Origin: Actinomycetota bacterium
Lineage (GTDB): Bacteria; Actinomycetota; Thermoleophilia; Gaiellales; F1-60-MAGs149
Direction of reading: 5' to 3'
DNA: 50,906 nucleotides
NCBI GenBank assembly: GCA_005798855.1
Contig: SYIF01000134.1
Coordinates: 1 to 50,906, forward strand
Both the position numbers and the translations under genes were made by a program. The notes below the pieces were generated by a model. That model had not been told where the DNA came from. It made no database searches and saw only the letters and a program-made list of their open reading frames with translations. Positions 23,600-32,049 of this stretch are shown here, piece after piece. Position 1 is the stretch's first letter; the number at the start of each line of letters is the position of its first letter.

Positions 23600-24016
23600 C
23601 TACGCGTTTTCGACCGCGGCAAAGGCAGCCGCGACGATGGATTCGGGGATGTACTCACGAGCGACGACGAAGCCGCCGGAGTCTTCGATGGCGCTGGAAA
23701 GGCGCTTGGCCCAGGTGTGCTCCCAGACGATGATCGCGGCGGACGAGCCGGGTGCGACCTCTTCGGCCAGCAGGTGAATGTCTTCGGCGCTGAGCAGGTC
23801 GACGGGATCGTCGTGGAATCCGGCAAACTCCGGTGCGTGGATGCTGGCGTCCTCGATTTCGAACCAGGCCATGCTCCCGTCCTCACCCTTGGTGACGAAG
23901 GCGAGATCGAGCACGCGGATCGTGTCGTTGTCCATCAATTCTCGGAGGGCTGGGGCGATCTGACCATTAAATTGGCTTCCCGGAAACGAGAAGACGGCGA
24001 TTTCTACGGGGCTCAC
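23600..24016 (-). CDS. DUF6325 family protein
   Basis: Small acidic protein of about 138 residues. VSPVEIAVFSFPG at the N-terminus, VLDLAFVTKGEDGS in the first third and SSAAIIVWEHTWAKRL in the middle match the pattern remembered for DUF6325, whose function is unknown. The ORF track starts at a TTG (24028). The GTG at 24016 is preferred because GGGAG lies five bases upstream and the protein then begins at the conserved segment. A TATAGT box (24052-24047) could be its promoter. The SHOCT gene follows on the same strand, so the two proteins may act together. Confidence 0.78.
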   Translation of the reverse strand: MSPVEIAVFSFPGSQFNGQIAPALRELMDNDTIRVLDLAFVTKGEDGSMAWFEIEDASIHAPEFAGFHDDPVDLLSAEDIHLLAEEVAPGSSAAIIVWEHTWAKRLSSAIEDSGGFVVAREYIPESIVAAAFAAVENA

Positions 24017-24114
24017 AGGCACTCCCAAGTCGGCGTTACTCCATAAACTATAGCCATTGCTTGATGGTGAGGATGGACTCGCTACCGGTCCGATGCACGT
24101 GTGCCGCGGATCTC

Positions 24115-24747
24115 TTAGAGGTTGTTCTCGTAATCGTCAGATACAAACGCTTCGACGGCCGCCTCGTCGAGCTCGCTCAGAGCGATGTGGTCGCTCCAGA
24201 CCTGCGCGGGGCGCGGCAGAGCGTCGGTGCTTGGCCACTGCTCAGGCTTCCAGAGGCCCGAGCGCATAAATGCTTTTGCACAGTGCTGAAACACACACTC
24301 GACCGTGACGCCGATACCGATTTCGGCTGGCTTGCCACCCGTTTCGAGGCCTTCTAACAGGGCGGCGTCGCTTGTCACACAGGCGCGACCACGAATCCGC
24401 AGCGTCTCGCTGCGGCCCGGGATGACAAAGAGGATTGCGACGTCGCCGCCACCAACGATGCGGTGGAGAATGTCGATCGTCTTATTGCCCGCAGCATCGG
24501 GGATCACCAGTCGGTTGCGGTCAAGCACGCGGACGAAGCCAACCGGGCCGCCGCGCGGCGAAACGTCGGTGCCATCAGCATCACTGGCGGCGATCACCAG
24601 AAACGGCGAGTGGGCGATCAGGGTCTGGCAGTGCTGATCAAGATGATCGATCGCCTTCTGTTGAACCGCATCGTTCGGCGGGCCGTAGATAGCCTCGAGG
24701 TCGGCGATCGAGGTGATTAGGCTCGGAAACTCCGGTGGCGTTGGCAT
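24115..24747 (-). CDS. Pyridoxamine 5'-phosphate oxidase-like FMN flavoprotein (MSMEG_1061-type)
   Basis: 210-residue split-barrel flavoprotein. The block SPFLVIAASDADGTDVSPRG followed by GFVRVLDRNRLVIPDAAGN and ILHRIVGGGDVAILFVIPG is characteristic of PPOX-type proteins of the MSMEG_1061 group. ETLRIRGRACV continues the barrel and the C-terminus carries the LWKPEQW segment seen in these proteins. It probably binds FMN or F420 and reduces an unidentified substrate; pyridoxine phosphate oxidation itself is unlikely. It is nine bases downstream of the ClC gene on the same strand, so it may be cotranscribed with it. Confidence 0.85.
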   Translation of the reverse strand: MPTPPEFPSLITSIADLEAIYGPPNDAVQQKAIDHLDQHCQTLIAHSPFLVIAASDADGTDVSPRGGPVGFVRVLDRNRLVIPDAAGNKTIDILHRIVGGGDVAILFVIPGRSETLRIRGRACVTSDAALLEGLETGGKPAEIGIGVTVECVFQHCAKAFMRSGLWKPEQWPSTDALPRPAQVWSDHIALSELDEAAVEAFVSDDYENNL

Positions 24748-24756
24748 GCGTCGATG

Positions 24757-26064
24757 TTAGCGGTTTGGCGCGTGCAAATCCGGCTCGATTGGACTCACAG
24801 TCGAGCGGGCATCGCGACGATCAGCGGCGAGGCGGATGCCGAGGCCGATCACGGCGCCAAGAATCGCGAATGGTGCGATCGCACTACCCGAGCCGCCAAT
24901 CAACAGCGCACCGAGGAGTGCCGACGTTGCCGGCAACTTGATCATCGCCGCGGTTGCCGCAGCAATGCCCGCTGCAGCGAGCGCACTGACGGAGACATCG
25001 GGCAGAAGCAACGCACCGCCAACGGCAACAGCGACGCCGAGGAAGGTGGCAGGGAAGATCGGTCCACCACGAAAGCCACCGCCGAGCGCAACGGTGTACG
25101 CGATCGCTTTAAAGATCAGGATGGCGAGCACGGTAATGACCGATGTCTCCGTGATCAGCCCGGCCATCCCATACTCGCCGCTGAAGAGGATCTGGTCGAT
25201 CTCGACGTCGAAGCCAAGCATCGCGGCGGTGAGCGCGGCGGCGGTCACGAGTGCGCCGATGTAGAGCGCGGGTACCGGTCTGCGTTCGGCGATTCGGCCA
25301 AACCTCAGGCCGCCCTCGCGTGCGATCAGCGTCACGATTCCTGCGAGGATTGCGACAGCTGCCGCACCAGCAAGATCGCCAACCGCGATGTCGTTGTACG
25401 CCGGCATGCCCGGCACGCCAAGGCTGTGCGTGCCCACGCCGGGAATGCCTCCGATCCCGACCTGCACGAGATAGCTCGCACCGAGCGCAACGAGGACCGG
25501 CAAGATGAGAGCGCTAGGGGCCAGACCGAGTGCCGCAAACTCGAGGATCATGAAGGCGGTGATGAACGGGTTGCCAAAGACGGCGCCGATCGCCGCCGTG
25601 CCACCGAGGAAGGCGCCGGCCTGCTTAGCCTAAGCATTTTTAGAGCGACTCAGCAGGATCAGTCCGAGGGCCGAGCCGAGCACAATCAGCGGCGCCTCCG
25701 GGCCGAGGGCGATACCAAAGACGAGCGACGCGATCGCGGCCAAGAGGATGCTCGGCACGATCCGCAGCGGATTATCGAAGTGGAAGCCCGTCAGTGGCCC
25801 GCTCCCGGTGTGGCCCGGCAGTCGCTGTGCGACCGCCACGAGTGAGGCGCCGATCAGCAGCAGAATTGCTGCCCACCACCACGGTGCCGATGCGTAGCCC
25901 ATTGCATCGGGCAACGACGAGAAGACGAGTGTCTGAAGTTCGTGCACAACCAAGAGAAACGCTGTTGCACCGATTGCGGCGACGATGACGGCGATCAGCA
26001 GCAGTCGACGCATGGCCTTGAGATCGGGTGCGCGTTCGGCGAGGATGGCGGCGTTGTCATTCAT
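24757..26064 (-). pseudogene. ClC-type chloride channel/antiporter gene with in-frame amber stop
   Basis: A single reading frame of 436 codons encodes a ClC-family membrane protein, but codon 145 (25632-25630) is TAG. The first part starts at MNDNAAIL (ATG 26064, not the track start 26412) and contains LGPEAPLIVLGSALG, the ClC selectivity-filter region. The second part resumes in the same frame as AGAFLGGTAAIGAVFGNPF and FMILEFAALG, continuing through FRGGPIFPATFLG to the C-terminus. The two track ORFs (25630 and 24757 ends) are therefore one gene with a nonsense codon, not a frameshift. It may be a recent pseudogene, a sequencing or assembly error, or suppressed. Reinitiation at MILEF (25551) would leave half a channel. 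Confidence 0.85.
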
Positions 26065-26176
26065 GGTGCGGATTGTCGCAGGCTGGGGGCGCTGAAGCGG
26101 ATTCGTGTCGATCTTTGGCGCGCTCGGGTGACAGCCCAGAGTCACGCTATGGTGTTTACACGGAAAAAGTCTCTTA

Positions 26177-27574
26177 ATGCACGAGCTCATTATCCAAAGT
26201 GTCAATCCCGCGCAGCTTGACGAGACGGTCGGCGCGGTCGCTGCGGACGATGCCGCTGCCGTTGGTGCCGCCGTTGAGCGTGCCCGAGCTGCGCAGATCG
26301 GCTGGCGCGAGCTGGGCATCATCCGTCGCGGGCGGATACTGCGTGCCTGTGCCGACGAGGTTGCGCGTCGTGCGGAGGATCTCGCACGGCTGATGACGCT
26401 GGAGGAGGGCAAGACGATTGGCGAGGCGCGCGGCGAGCTCGAGGGTGCCGTCGAGACGATGCATTACCACGCTGGCCACGCCCGTGATGCGGATGGGCGT
26501 ACGTTTCCGTCTTCCACGCCGGACGAGCTCGTGCGGACTCTGCGTGTGCCCGTTGGCGTGGTCGCTGCGATCACGCCATGGAACTTTCCTGTTCAGATCC
26601 CTGCGTGGAAGATCGCGCCTGCGCTTCTATGGGGCAATGCTGTCGTCTGGAAGCCGAGCACGGAGACGCCGATGCTTTCGCAGGCGCTCGCTGACGCGCT
26701 TGCTGATGCTGGTCTCCCTGATGGCGTGCTCGAGCTCGTGCTTGGCGACGCCGAGGCTGGGCAGGCGCTTGTTTCCCATTCGGGCGTAGACGCGGTCACC
26801 TTTACCGGCTCTGTCCCGGTTGGGCGCTCGATCGCAGCGATCACGTCTGCCCGTGGCGCCAAGGTGCAGCTCGAGTTGGGTGGCCATAACGCGGCGATCG
26901 TGTGTGGCGATGTCGATCCTGTCTGGGCGGCATCGATTGTGGTTGGGGGTGCGATGGGCGGGACGGGCCAGAAGTGCACGGCCACACGACGCGCGGTCGC
27001 GGTTGGTGACGCGTATGAGCCATTGCTAACGGAGATCGTCAGGCAGACTGAGTCGCTTGTCGTCGGCGACGGCATGGATCCGGCCACGCAGATCGGACCG
27101 CTCGTGTCGGAGCGCGCCAGGGAAGATGTTGCGGCCGCGGTCGACGCTGCGCTCGCTGAGGGGGCACAGATTGCGGCTCAGGCTCAAGCGCCGACGGGCG
27201 GCGCTTACTTCCCACCGACGATCCTGACCGGGGACTCTGGGCTTGCGATCTGTCGTGAGGAGGTCTTCGGCCCGGTGTTGACTGTGCTCGGTGTCGACAC
27301 CGTCGACGATGCGATCGCGCTAGCCAACAGCACGCCGTTTGGATTGTCGGCGACGGTCCTGACACACGACGAGCGCACAATTCGTCGCTGCATTGAGCGG
27401 CTCGATGCCGGTGTGGTCAAGGCCAACGCGCCGACGACCGGCACCGAACTCCATGTGCCCTTTGGTGGCCTCAAGGACTCCACGTACCCGGCGCCACGCG
27501 AGCAGAACGCCGAGACCGTCGTGGACTTTGTGACGTGGACGAAGAGCGCGTACACACGCTTGGTGCCGGAATGA
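26177..27574 (+). CDS. NAD(P)-dependent aldehyde dehydrogenase (2,5-dioxovalerate dehydrogenase-like)
   Basis: 465-residue ALDH. ITPWNFPVQIPAWKIAPAL and FTGSVPVGR form the cofactor site, ELGGHN holds the general-base Glu and GGTGQKCTATRR the catalytic Cys. PTTGTELHVPFGGLKDS near the C-terminus and the IPAWK variant resemble alpha-ketoglutarate-semialdehyde dehydrogenases. The ATG overlaps nothing upstream; a 112-base gap separates it from the divergent ClC gene. Its stop overlaps the start of the next gene (ATGA), making it the first gene of a four-gene operon. It likely oxidises an aldehyde made by, or derived from, the neighbouring hydrolase pathway. Confidence 0.92.
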   Translation: MHELIIQSVNPAQLDETVGAVAADDAAAVGAAVERARAAQIGWRELGIIRRGRILRACADEVARRAEDLARLMTLEEGKTIGEARGELEGAVETMHYHAGHARDADGRTFPSSTPDELVRTLRVPVGVVAAITPWNFPVQIPAWKIAPALLWGNAVVWKPSTETPMLSQALADALADAGLPDGVLELVLGDAEAGQALVSHSGVDAVTFTGSVPVGRSIAAITSARGAKVQLELGGHNAAIVCGDVDPVWAASIVVGGAMGGTGQKCTATRRAVAVGDAYEPLLTEIVRQTESLVVGDGMDPATQIGPLVSERAREDVAAAVDAALAEGAQIAAQAQAPTGGAYFPPTILTGDSGLAICREEVFGPVLTVLGVDTVDDAIALANSTPFGLSATVLTHDERTIRRCIERLDAGVVKANAPTTGTELHVPFGGLKDSTYPAPREQNAETVVDFVTWTKSAYTRLVPE

Positions 27575-29283
27575 CCTCGACTCGTCCAACGCCACAACTC
27601 GTTCACGCGCAAGACGTGGCGCGGTCGCGTGCCGAGGCACTCGACCTAGCCGAGCTCGGTAGCGCGCGGCTGACGCGCCACAGTTTTTCGCGCTCGTTCA
27701 TCCGGGCTGCCGCTCGCGGGCACTGGACCTGCGCGCGGGAGCGCTGGGATCTCGATGCGGCTGGTCGTGGCACGGTTGTGTATCGCGTGGAGATGTCGAC
27801 GTACACGTGTCATTTCGTCGCGTTCTCCGACGCGATTGGCGAGGACGAGCGTGACGATCGTGTGATCGCTAAGCGGTGGGATCTAGCCGTCGCTCTTGTT
27901 GAGGGCGAGATCGACGAGGAGCTGCTCGCCGACATGCGCGCCAATGTTACGAGGCAGGAGGATGGGCGGGCGTGCCCTGGCATTCTCGTTTGGGGGCGTG
28001 CGAACCGCAGTGAGCGGTTTTTCGATTACGCCGTCGAACGCCTCGCCGCGGGACAACAACCTGAGGCCGAACGCATTGGCGATGCGGCGTACCTGATGCG
28101 TTCGACTGCGTTCTACGCCAACGGCAAGTTTGGGCTCGTCGATTACGACGGCATCGGCGAGAACCATCCGCTGCGATTGCCCTACCGGGCGCAGATGCTT
28201 GCGGCTTGGCTTGCGCGTGAGGTTTCGATCGACCTTGCCGAGCACTGTGCGGCGGCGATCAATCCCGCCGCCGCTCGTTTCGATGATCAATGGCGTCGTT
28301 TTTTCGGTTTGGGCAACGCTACCGGCCTCGGCATGGTGCCGTACGTGATCCGTCATCCGAAGGTGCTCGATGCGTGGGTGGCGTTGCGCGAGTTGCCGCT
28401 TGCCCACGCGCTTGAACGCGACCTCGATGCAGCCGCTGCGGAGCGCCTCGCCGAGCTGCTCGACCGTGCCCGTCGCCGTTTTGCAGAGCAGACGAATCTG
28501 GTGACGGCGCCGTATCCGACCGGTCCGGAGATCGCCAACGGACTCGAAGTCGTGGCCGATCTGCTGGAGGGGGTCCGCAACGGCGCCGAGCCGCAGAGCG
28601 CGCCGCTTGGACGCATGCTGCATGCCGCCGCCATGAACGAGGGAATCGAGGTGCGGCAGGTCGTTGACTCGCTGCTCGTCGAGCTCGACGACACGCTCGA
28701 TGCCGATGTCGAGTGCCTGTTGCATTGTGAGGAGCGGCTCGGGGTCGACCTGGCCGGATCCTGCGGCGCCTTGTGTGACACGATCGATCGCGATTACGCC
28801 TGGATTCGGCGCTTCGACTTCACCGATCCAGATGCGGCGGCGATGTTCTGGTTTTTTTCGGCCAACAACATGGAGCCGCGTCGTCACCGCCGCGGCTTTG
28901 ATCCGGGCGAGGATGTCCAGATGAGCGTCGGCATCCCGCGGATGGTGCAGGAGCTTGAGAAAGACCTGCGTGGTGTCGATCCAACCATGACGATCGCCGA
29001 GTTTCTGATCGCGCACCCTTGGCAGCGAGCTGCTGTCGAACGTGTTGCCGGTCTGGCTGATGTTGTCTACGGCGAGAGTCATGGCAACCCGCTGGCCAGC
29101 GACTACGTGCCGCTCGATCTTCAGCGTTTCCAACTTGCCGTCTACGGGATGGATAATTTTTGTCCACAGTCGACTGATTGGGTTCGCGTGACGCTGTTTG
29201 GTGGAGCACCGCGGGCTAGCGACGTTGCGGCTGGCGTGGACGATGATTGGCTGTTCGCACCGAAGCCGATTGCGGTGTCGTAG
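27571..29283 (+). CDS. Unrecognised conserved-looking protein (570 residues)
   Basis: I do not recognise a family. The protein is soluble, rich in Ala, Arg and acidic residues, with no signal peptide, membrane span, Walker or metal-hydrolase motif. Visible segments are SFSRSFIRAAARGHW near the N-terminus, YRVEMSTYTCHFVAFSD, GNATGLGMVPYVIRHPKVLDAWV in the middle, MLHAAAMNEGIEVRQVVDSLL and DYVPLDLQRFQLAVYGMDNF near the end. Codon usage matches its neighbours and it is locked into an operon: its ATG (27571) overlaps the ALDH stop and the M19-like GTG begins one base after its own stop. The ordered, motif-like blocks suggest an enzyme. The track start (27535) lies inside the ALDH gene. Confidence 0.85.
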   Translation: MTSTRPTPQLVHAQDVARSRAEALDLAELGSARLTRHSFSRSFIRAAARGHWTCARERWDLDAAGRGTVVYRVEMSTYTCHFVAFSDAIGEDERDDRVIAKRWDLAVALVEGEIDEELLADMRANVTRQEDGRACPGILVWGRANRSERFFDYAVERLAAGQQPEAERIGDAAYLMRSTAFYANGKFGLVDYDGIGENHPLRLPYRAQMLAAWLAREVSIDLAEHCAAAINPAAARFDDQWRRFFGLGNATGLGMVPYVIRHPKVLDAWVALRELPLAHALERDLDAAAAERLAELLDRARRRFAEQTNLVTAPYPTGPEIANGLEVVADLLEGVRNGAEPQSAPLGRMLHAAAMNEGIEVRQVVDSLLVELDDTLDADVECLLHCEERLGVDLAGSCGALCDTIDRDYAWIRRFDFTDPDAAAMFWFFSANNMEPRRHRRGFDPGEDVQMSVGIPRMVQELEKDLRGVDPTMTIAEFLIAHPWQRAAVERVAGLADVVYGESHGNPLASDYVPLDLQRFQLAVYGMDNFCPQSTDWVRVTLFGGAPRASDVAAGVDDDWLFAPKPIAVS

Positions 29284-29284
29284 C

Positions 29285-30241
29285 GTGCACGAGGTGGTGA
29301 TCGATGGTCTCCAGATCAACGACTGGAGCCGGGAGATCCTGCTCGAGTGTCGGACCGGTGGCATCGATGCCGTCAACGCGACCTGCGCCGTCTGGGAAGA
29401 GGCCGCTGCGACGCGCAGGGAGATCGATCGCCTGCGTGCGTTTGTTGAGGCGAATGCCGACATCGCCACGATCGTTGAGCAGTCCGCTGATATCGATGCC
29501 GCCCACGACGATGGCCGCGTGGGGATCATGCTCGGCTTCCAGAACGGTTCGCCGTTCGAGGACCGTCTCGAGCTCGTTGCCGACTTCCATGCGCGTGGCG
29601 TGCGGGTCGCGCAACTGACCTACAACGCGCGCAACCTGATCGGAGGGTCCTGCTACGACGCTGTCGACGAGGGACTGACGCCTTTCGGGGATGACGTGAT
29701 CGCGGAGATGAACCGCGTTGGCATGCTCGTTGACCTCTCTCACGTCGGCGATCGTACGTGTCTGGAGGCCGTCGCCGCCTCGACCCAGCCCGTTGCTATC
29801 ACCCACGCGAACCCACGCTCGTTCGTCGACGTGTCGCGCAACAAGCCGGATCATGTAATCCGTGCCGTCACCGAGCGGGGTGGCATCGTCGGCGTCTGTC
29901 TCTATCCCGTTGTCGCCGGTGGGGCCGAAGCGACGCTGGCGGACTTCGTGGCGATGATCGTGCGACTGATCGAGGACGTTGGTGTCGACCATGTTGGTAT
30001 CGGGTCCGACTGCACGCGAGGCTGGGGTCGAGACTATCTGTTGTATCTGCGCACTGGCCGCCGTGAGCCACTGGCGGGCGAGACGCTGCCTGACTGGCCC
30101 GCCTGGCCCGACTGGTTTGCGGGCCCCGCCGACTTCCGCGTGCTCGACGCGGGGCTTGCCGCACAAGGACTCGCCGCAGGCGAAATCGCCAAGGTGCTCG
30201 GTGGCAATTGGCGACGGCTGCTCGGCGAGGTGATCGGGTGA
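29285..30241 (+). CDS. M19 (membrane/renal dipeptidase) family protein with altered metal site
   Basis: 318-residue TIM-barrel amidohydrolase-like protein. LVDLSHVGDRT and VAITHANPRSFVD carry the two M19 histidines, SRNKPDHVI the substrate-binding arginine and VGIGSDCTRG the catalytic-region Asp. The N-terminal HxD motif is not obvious (IDGLQINDW), and the bridging glutamate of the IEGG-type motif appears as glutamine in GFQNGS. Some M19 relatives of catabolic clusters share this look, so altered or single-metal chemistry is possible. It starts at a GTG one base after the previous stop (the track start 29198 is internal to that gene) and its stop overlaps the next GTG. No signal peptide, so cytoplasmic. 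Confidence 0.83.
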   Translation: MHEVVIDGLQINDWSREILLECRTGGIDAVNATCAVWEEAAATRREIDRLRAFVEANADIATIVEQSADIDAAHDDGRVGIMLGFQNGSPFEDRLELVADFHARGVRVAQLTYNARNLIGGSCYDAVDEGLTPFGDDVIAEMNRVGMLVDLSHVGDRTCLEAVAASTQPVAITHANPRSFVDVSRNKPDHVIRAVTERGGIVGVCLYPVVAGGAEATLADFVAMIVRLIEDVGVDHVGIGSDCTRGWGRDYLLYLRTGRREPLAGETLPDWPAWPDWFAGPADFRVLDAGLAAQGLAAGEIAKVLGGNWRRLLGEVIG

Positions 30242-30876
30242 GGGTCCGCGTCGCGGTCGCCGAGATTCGGACGGCTGTCTATCGTGCGCTCGTCGTGCAG
30301 GGCGCGTCGACCGGCGAGGCGGAGACCGCCGCGGAGGCCTGCGCGATCACGGAGGTCGATGGTGGGGGTGGCATCGTCCTCGCGGTGGCGGCCCTCGAGC
30401 GAATTCCGCGCGAGCGTGTTGGTGCTTGGGTCGAGGACGGCTCGCCGGCCCGCCTTGTCGACCCTGCGGCGCGGGCTGTCGTGTTGCAGGCGCGGATGGC
30501 TCTCGATTGGTTGGCTGTGCATCGGGACGAGGCGATTGCCCTGCCCGGCGCGGACGGTGCGACGATGCTTAGTGGTGTGTTGCCGGCCGGTTCGATGGCT
30601 GTCGAATTCGCTGGTGGGGTGGCCATCGGTGGCTGCGCCGTCACGGCCGTCGGCGACGTCGTCGTCTTCGGCGCCGACGAGGATTCTGTTGTGCCGGCGA
30701 TAGCCGACGGGATCGTGCTGCTCGTCGCTGCTCCCCGTGGCGGGGTGGTGATCGAATCGTCTGAGCGCGATCAGCGCTGGGCCGCTGCCTGTCGGAGTGG
30801 CGTGCAGGTCGACGAGGTGATCTGGGGCGCATTGATGGGGATTGCGAATCTTTACCTCGTGCCCGAAGTTGAGTGA
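30238..30876 (+). CDS. Unrecognised 212-residue protein, possibly DUF3726-like
   Basis: Starts at a GTG overlapping the dipeptidase stop (GTGA); the track start at 30208 is internal. The N-terminal block VAEIRTAVYRALVVQGASTGEAETAAEACAI resembles the helical N-terminus of LDH2/MDH2-type oxidoreductases and of DUF3726 proteins, but the remainder is Val/Ala/Gly-rich with no catalytic motif I can name. No signal peptide or transmembrane helix is evident. It is the last gene of the ALDH operon, so it probably belongs to the same pathway, perhaps as a binding or accessory subunit of the 570-residue protein. Family assignment is from memory and weak. Confidence 0.75.
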   Translation: MRVRVAVAEIRTAVYRALVVQGASTGEAETAAEACAITEVDGGGGIVLAVAALERIPRERVGAWVEDGSPARLVDPAARAVVLQARMALDWLAVHRDEAIALPGADGATMLSGVLPAGSMAVEFAGGVAIGGCAVTAVGDVVVFGADEDSVVPAIADGIVLLVAAPRGGVVIESSERDQRWAAACRSGVQVDEVIWGALMGIANLYLVPEVE

Positions 30877-30881
30877 GGCTG

Positions 30882-30911
30882 TTGACTGACCAGTCAGTAA
30901 TGCTTTAGAGT
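30882..30911 (+). promoter_or_regulatory. Promoter with TetR-type operator
   Basis: TTGACT (30882-30887) and TAGAGT (30906-30911) are separated by 18 bases, and six bases later comes the ATG at 30918 (leaderless layout). ACTGACCAGTCAGT (30885-30898), with six-base inverted arms, overlaps the -35 and closely resembles operators bound by TetR/AcrR repressors. No TetR gene is in the window, so the repressor would be encoded elsewhere. Confidence 0.65.
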
Positions 30912-30951
30912 GCCGGTATGGAGAGTCTTTTGAGTGCCGGTATGGAGAGTC
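30908..30951 (+). repeat. Tandem 24-base duplication spanning the start codon
   Basis: The 20-base string GAGTGCCGGTATGGAGAGTC occurs at 30908-30927 and again at 30932-30951, period 24. Each copy contains an in-frame ATG (30918 and 30942), so the oxygenase has two possible starts eight codons apart. Only the first copy is preceded by a TANNNT box (TAGAGT); the second reads TTGAGT. Confidence 0.9.
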
Positions 30952-32042
30952 GCCACGTAGCCCTTCCCGCCGCCTTGTACCGATCGCCGGCCGCCTTCGA
31001 GAGCGAGATCGACAGCGTCTTTCGGCACAGTTGGGCTTGCATCGGACGTGCCGAGCATGTCGCCGAGCCTGGCGCCTACTGGGCGACGGATGTCGCGGGC
31101 CAAAACATCGTCATCGTGCGCGACCACGACGGCACGTTGCGGGCGTTCCACAACGTCTGCCGCCACCGCGGTTCACTGCTCTGCAACGCCGGTACGGGCT
31201 CGCTCAAGCGTGCGATCAAGTGCCCGTATCACTCGTGGGCGTATGCGCTTGACGGAGAGCTGATCGGCACGCCGAACGTGCGGCCCGACGAGATTGATCG
31301 TTCCGCTTATGGCCTGCTCGACATGCCGGTCGCTGAGTGGCAGGGCACGCTCTTTGTCGACCTCGGCGGCGAGGCCGGATCGTTCGACGACTACCTCTCG
31401 TCGCACGACGATGAGCCACGCACGATGGAGCGCTTCAACCTCGGCGAGCTGCGCATTGCGCGCACCACGACGCGCGAGGTCGCAGCCAACTGGAAGATCG
31501 TCGTCGAGAACTACCGCGAGTGCCTGCATTGCCCGACCGTGCACCCGGAGCTCGTCGACTTGGTGCCCACGTATCGCTCGGGTCGCATTGCCGACGGCGC
31601 GCGCTCCGACAATGGCGTGAGCCTCAAGGAAGAGGCCACGGCATTGACGTTGTCGGGCACGAGCCCGGTGCCGTACCTGCCGGGCCTAACGGAAGAAGAG
31701 GGACGTTCCGTCTACGGTGCACACCTGTTTCCCAACTCGATGGTCGATGTCTTTGGCGCGTACGCGAACATCACAACGCTGTATCCGCGTGGTGCCGATC
31801 GCACCGTGATCGTGACGGATTACCTGATGGCGCCCGACACGATCGCTGACGCCGCGCTAGCAGACGGCATCGACGGCCTCGTCGAGTTTATGGAGATCGT
31901 GATTGCGCAAGACGCCGACGTCGCCGAGCGCGCCCAGCAGGGCATCGTCTCGCGCGCCTTCGTGCAGGGGATCTATCCCGAGAAGGACGACCCGCTGCAT
32001 GAGTTCAACGAGCGCTACCGCGCGCTCGTGGGCAGCAACTAG
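30918..32042 (+). CDS. Rieske non-heme iron oxygenase, alpha subunit
   Basis: 374-residue aromatic-ring-hydroxylating-type oxygenase. The Rieske [2Fe-2S] site is CRHRG with CPYHSW, near residues 81-105. The mononuclear iron histidines are in ENYRECLHCPTVHPEL near residue 195, the glutamate-containing bridge pattern seen in quaternary-amine monooxygenases such as carnitine or glycine-betaine demethylases. No ferredoxin or reductase gene is adjacent, so electrons must come from proteins encoded elsewhere. The ATG at 30918 is six bases after a TAGAGT box; ATG 30942 is an alternative created by a tandem duplication. With the amine oxidase downstream, N-dealkylation of a methylated amine is a reasonable guess. 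Confidence 0.9.
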   Translation: MESLLSAGMESRHVALPAALYRSPAAFESEIDSVFRHSWACIGRAEHVAEPGAYWATDVAGQNIVIVRDHDGTLRAFHNVCRHRGSLLCNAGTGSLKRAIKCPYHSWAYALDGELIGTPNVRPDEIDRSAYGLLDMPVAEWQGTLFVDLGGEAGSFDDYLSSHDDEPRTMERFNLGELRIARTTTREVAANWKIVVENYRECLHCPTVHPELVDLVPTYRSGRIADGARSDNGVSLKEEATALTLSGTSPVPYLPGLTEEEGRSVYGAHLFPNSMVDVFGAYANITTLYPRGADRTVIVTDYLMAPDTIADAALADGIDGLVEFMEIVIAQDADVAERAQQGIVSRAFVQGIYPEKDDPLHEFNERYRALVGSN

Positions 32043-32049
32043 TCGAGTC

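Noticed and set aside
25552-25640. Frameshift in the ClC gene
   Set aside because: Frame arithmetic shows both pieces share one frame and the codons between them read as conserved ClC sequence; the lesion is a nonsense codon.
24754-25845. 363-residue plus-strand ORF over the ClC gene
   Set aside because: Composition is Arg/Asp/Glu-rich noise; the opposite strand encodes recognisable ClC segments.
27883-29529. 548-residue minus-strand ORF opposite the unknown 570-residue protein
   Set aside because: The plus-strand gene overlaps neighbours as in an operon and shows ordered sequence blocks; the minus ORF has no start context and spans two plus genes.
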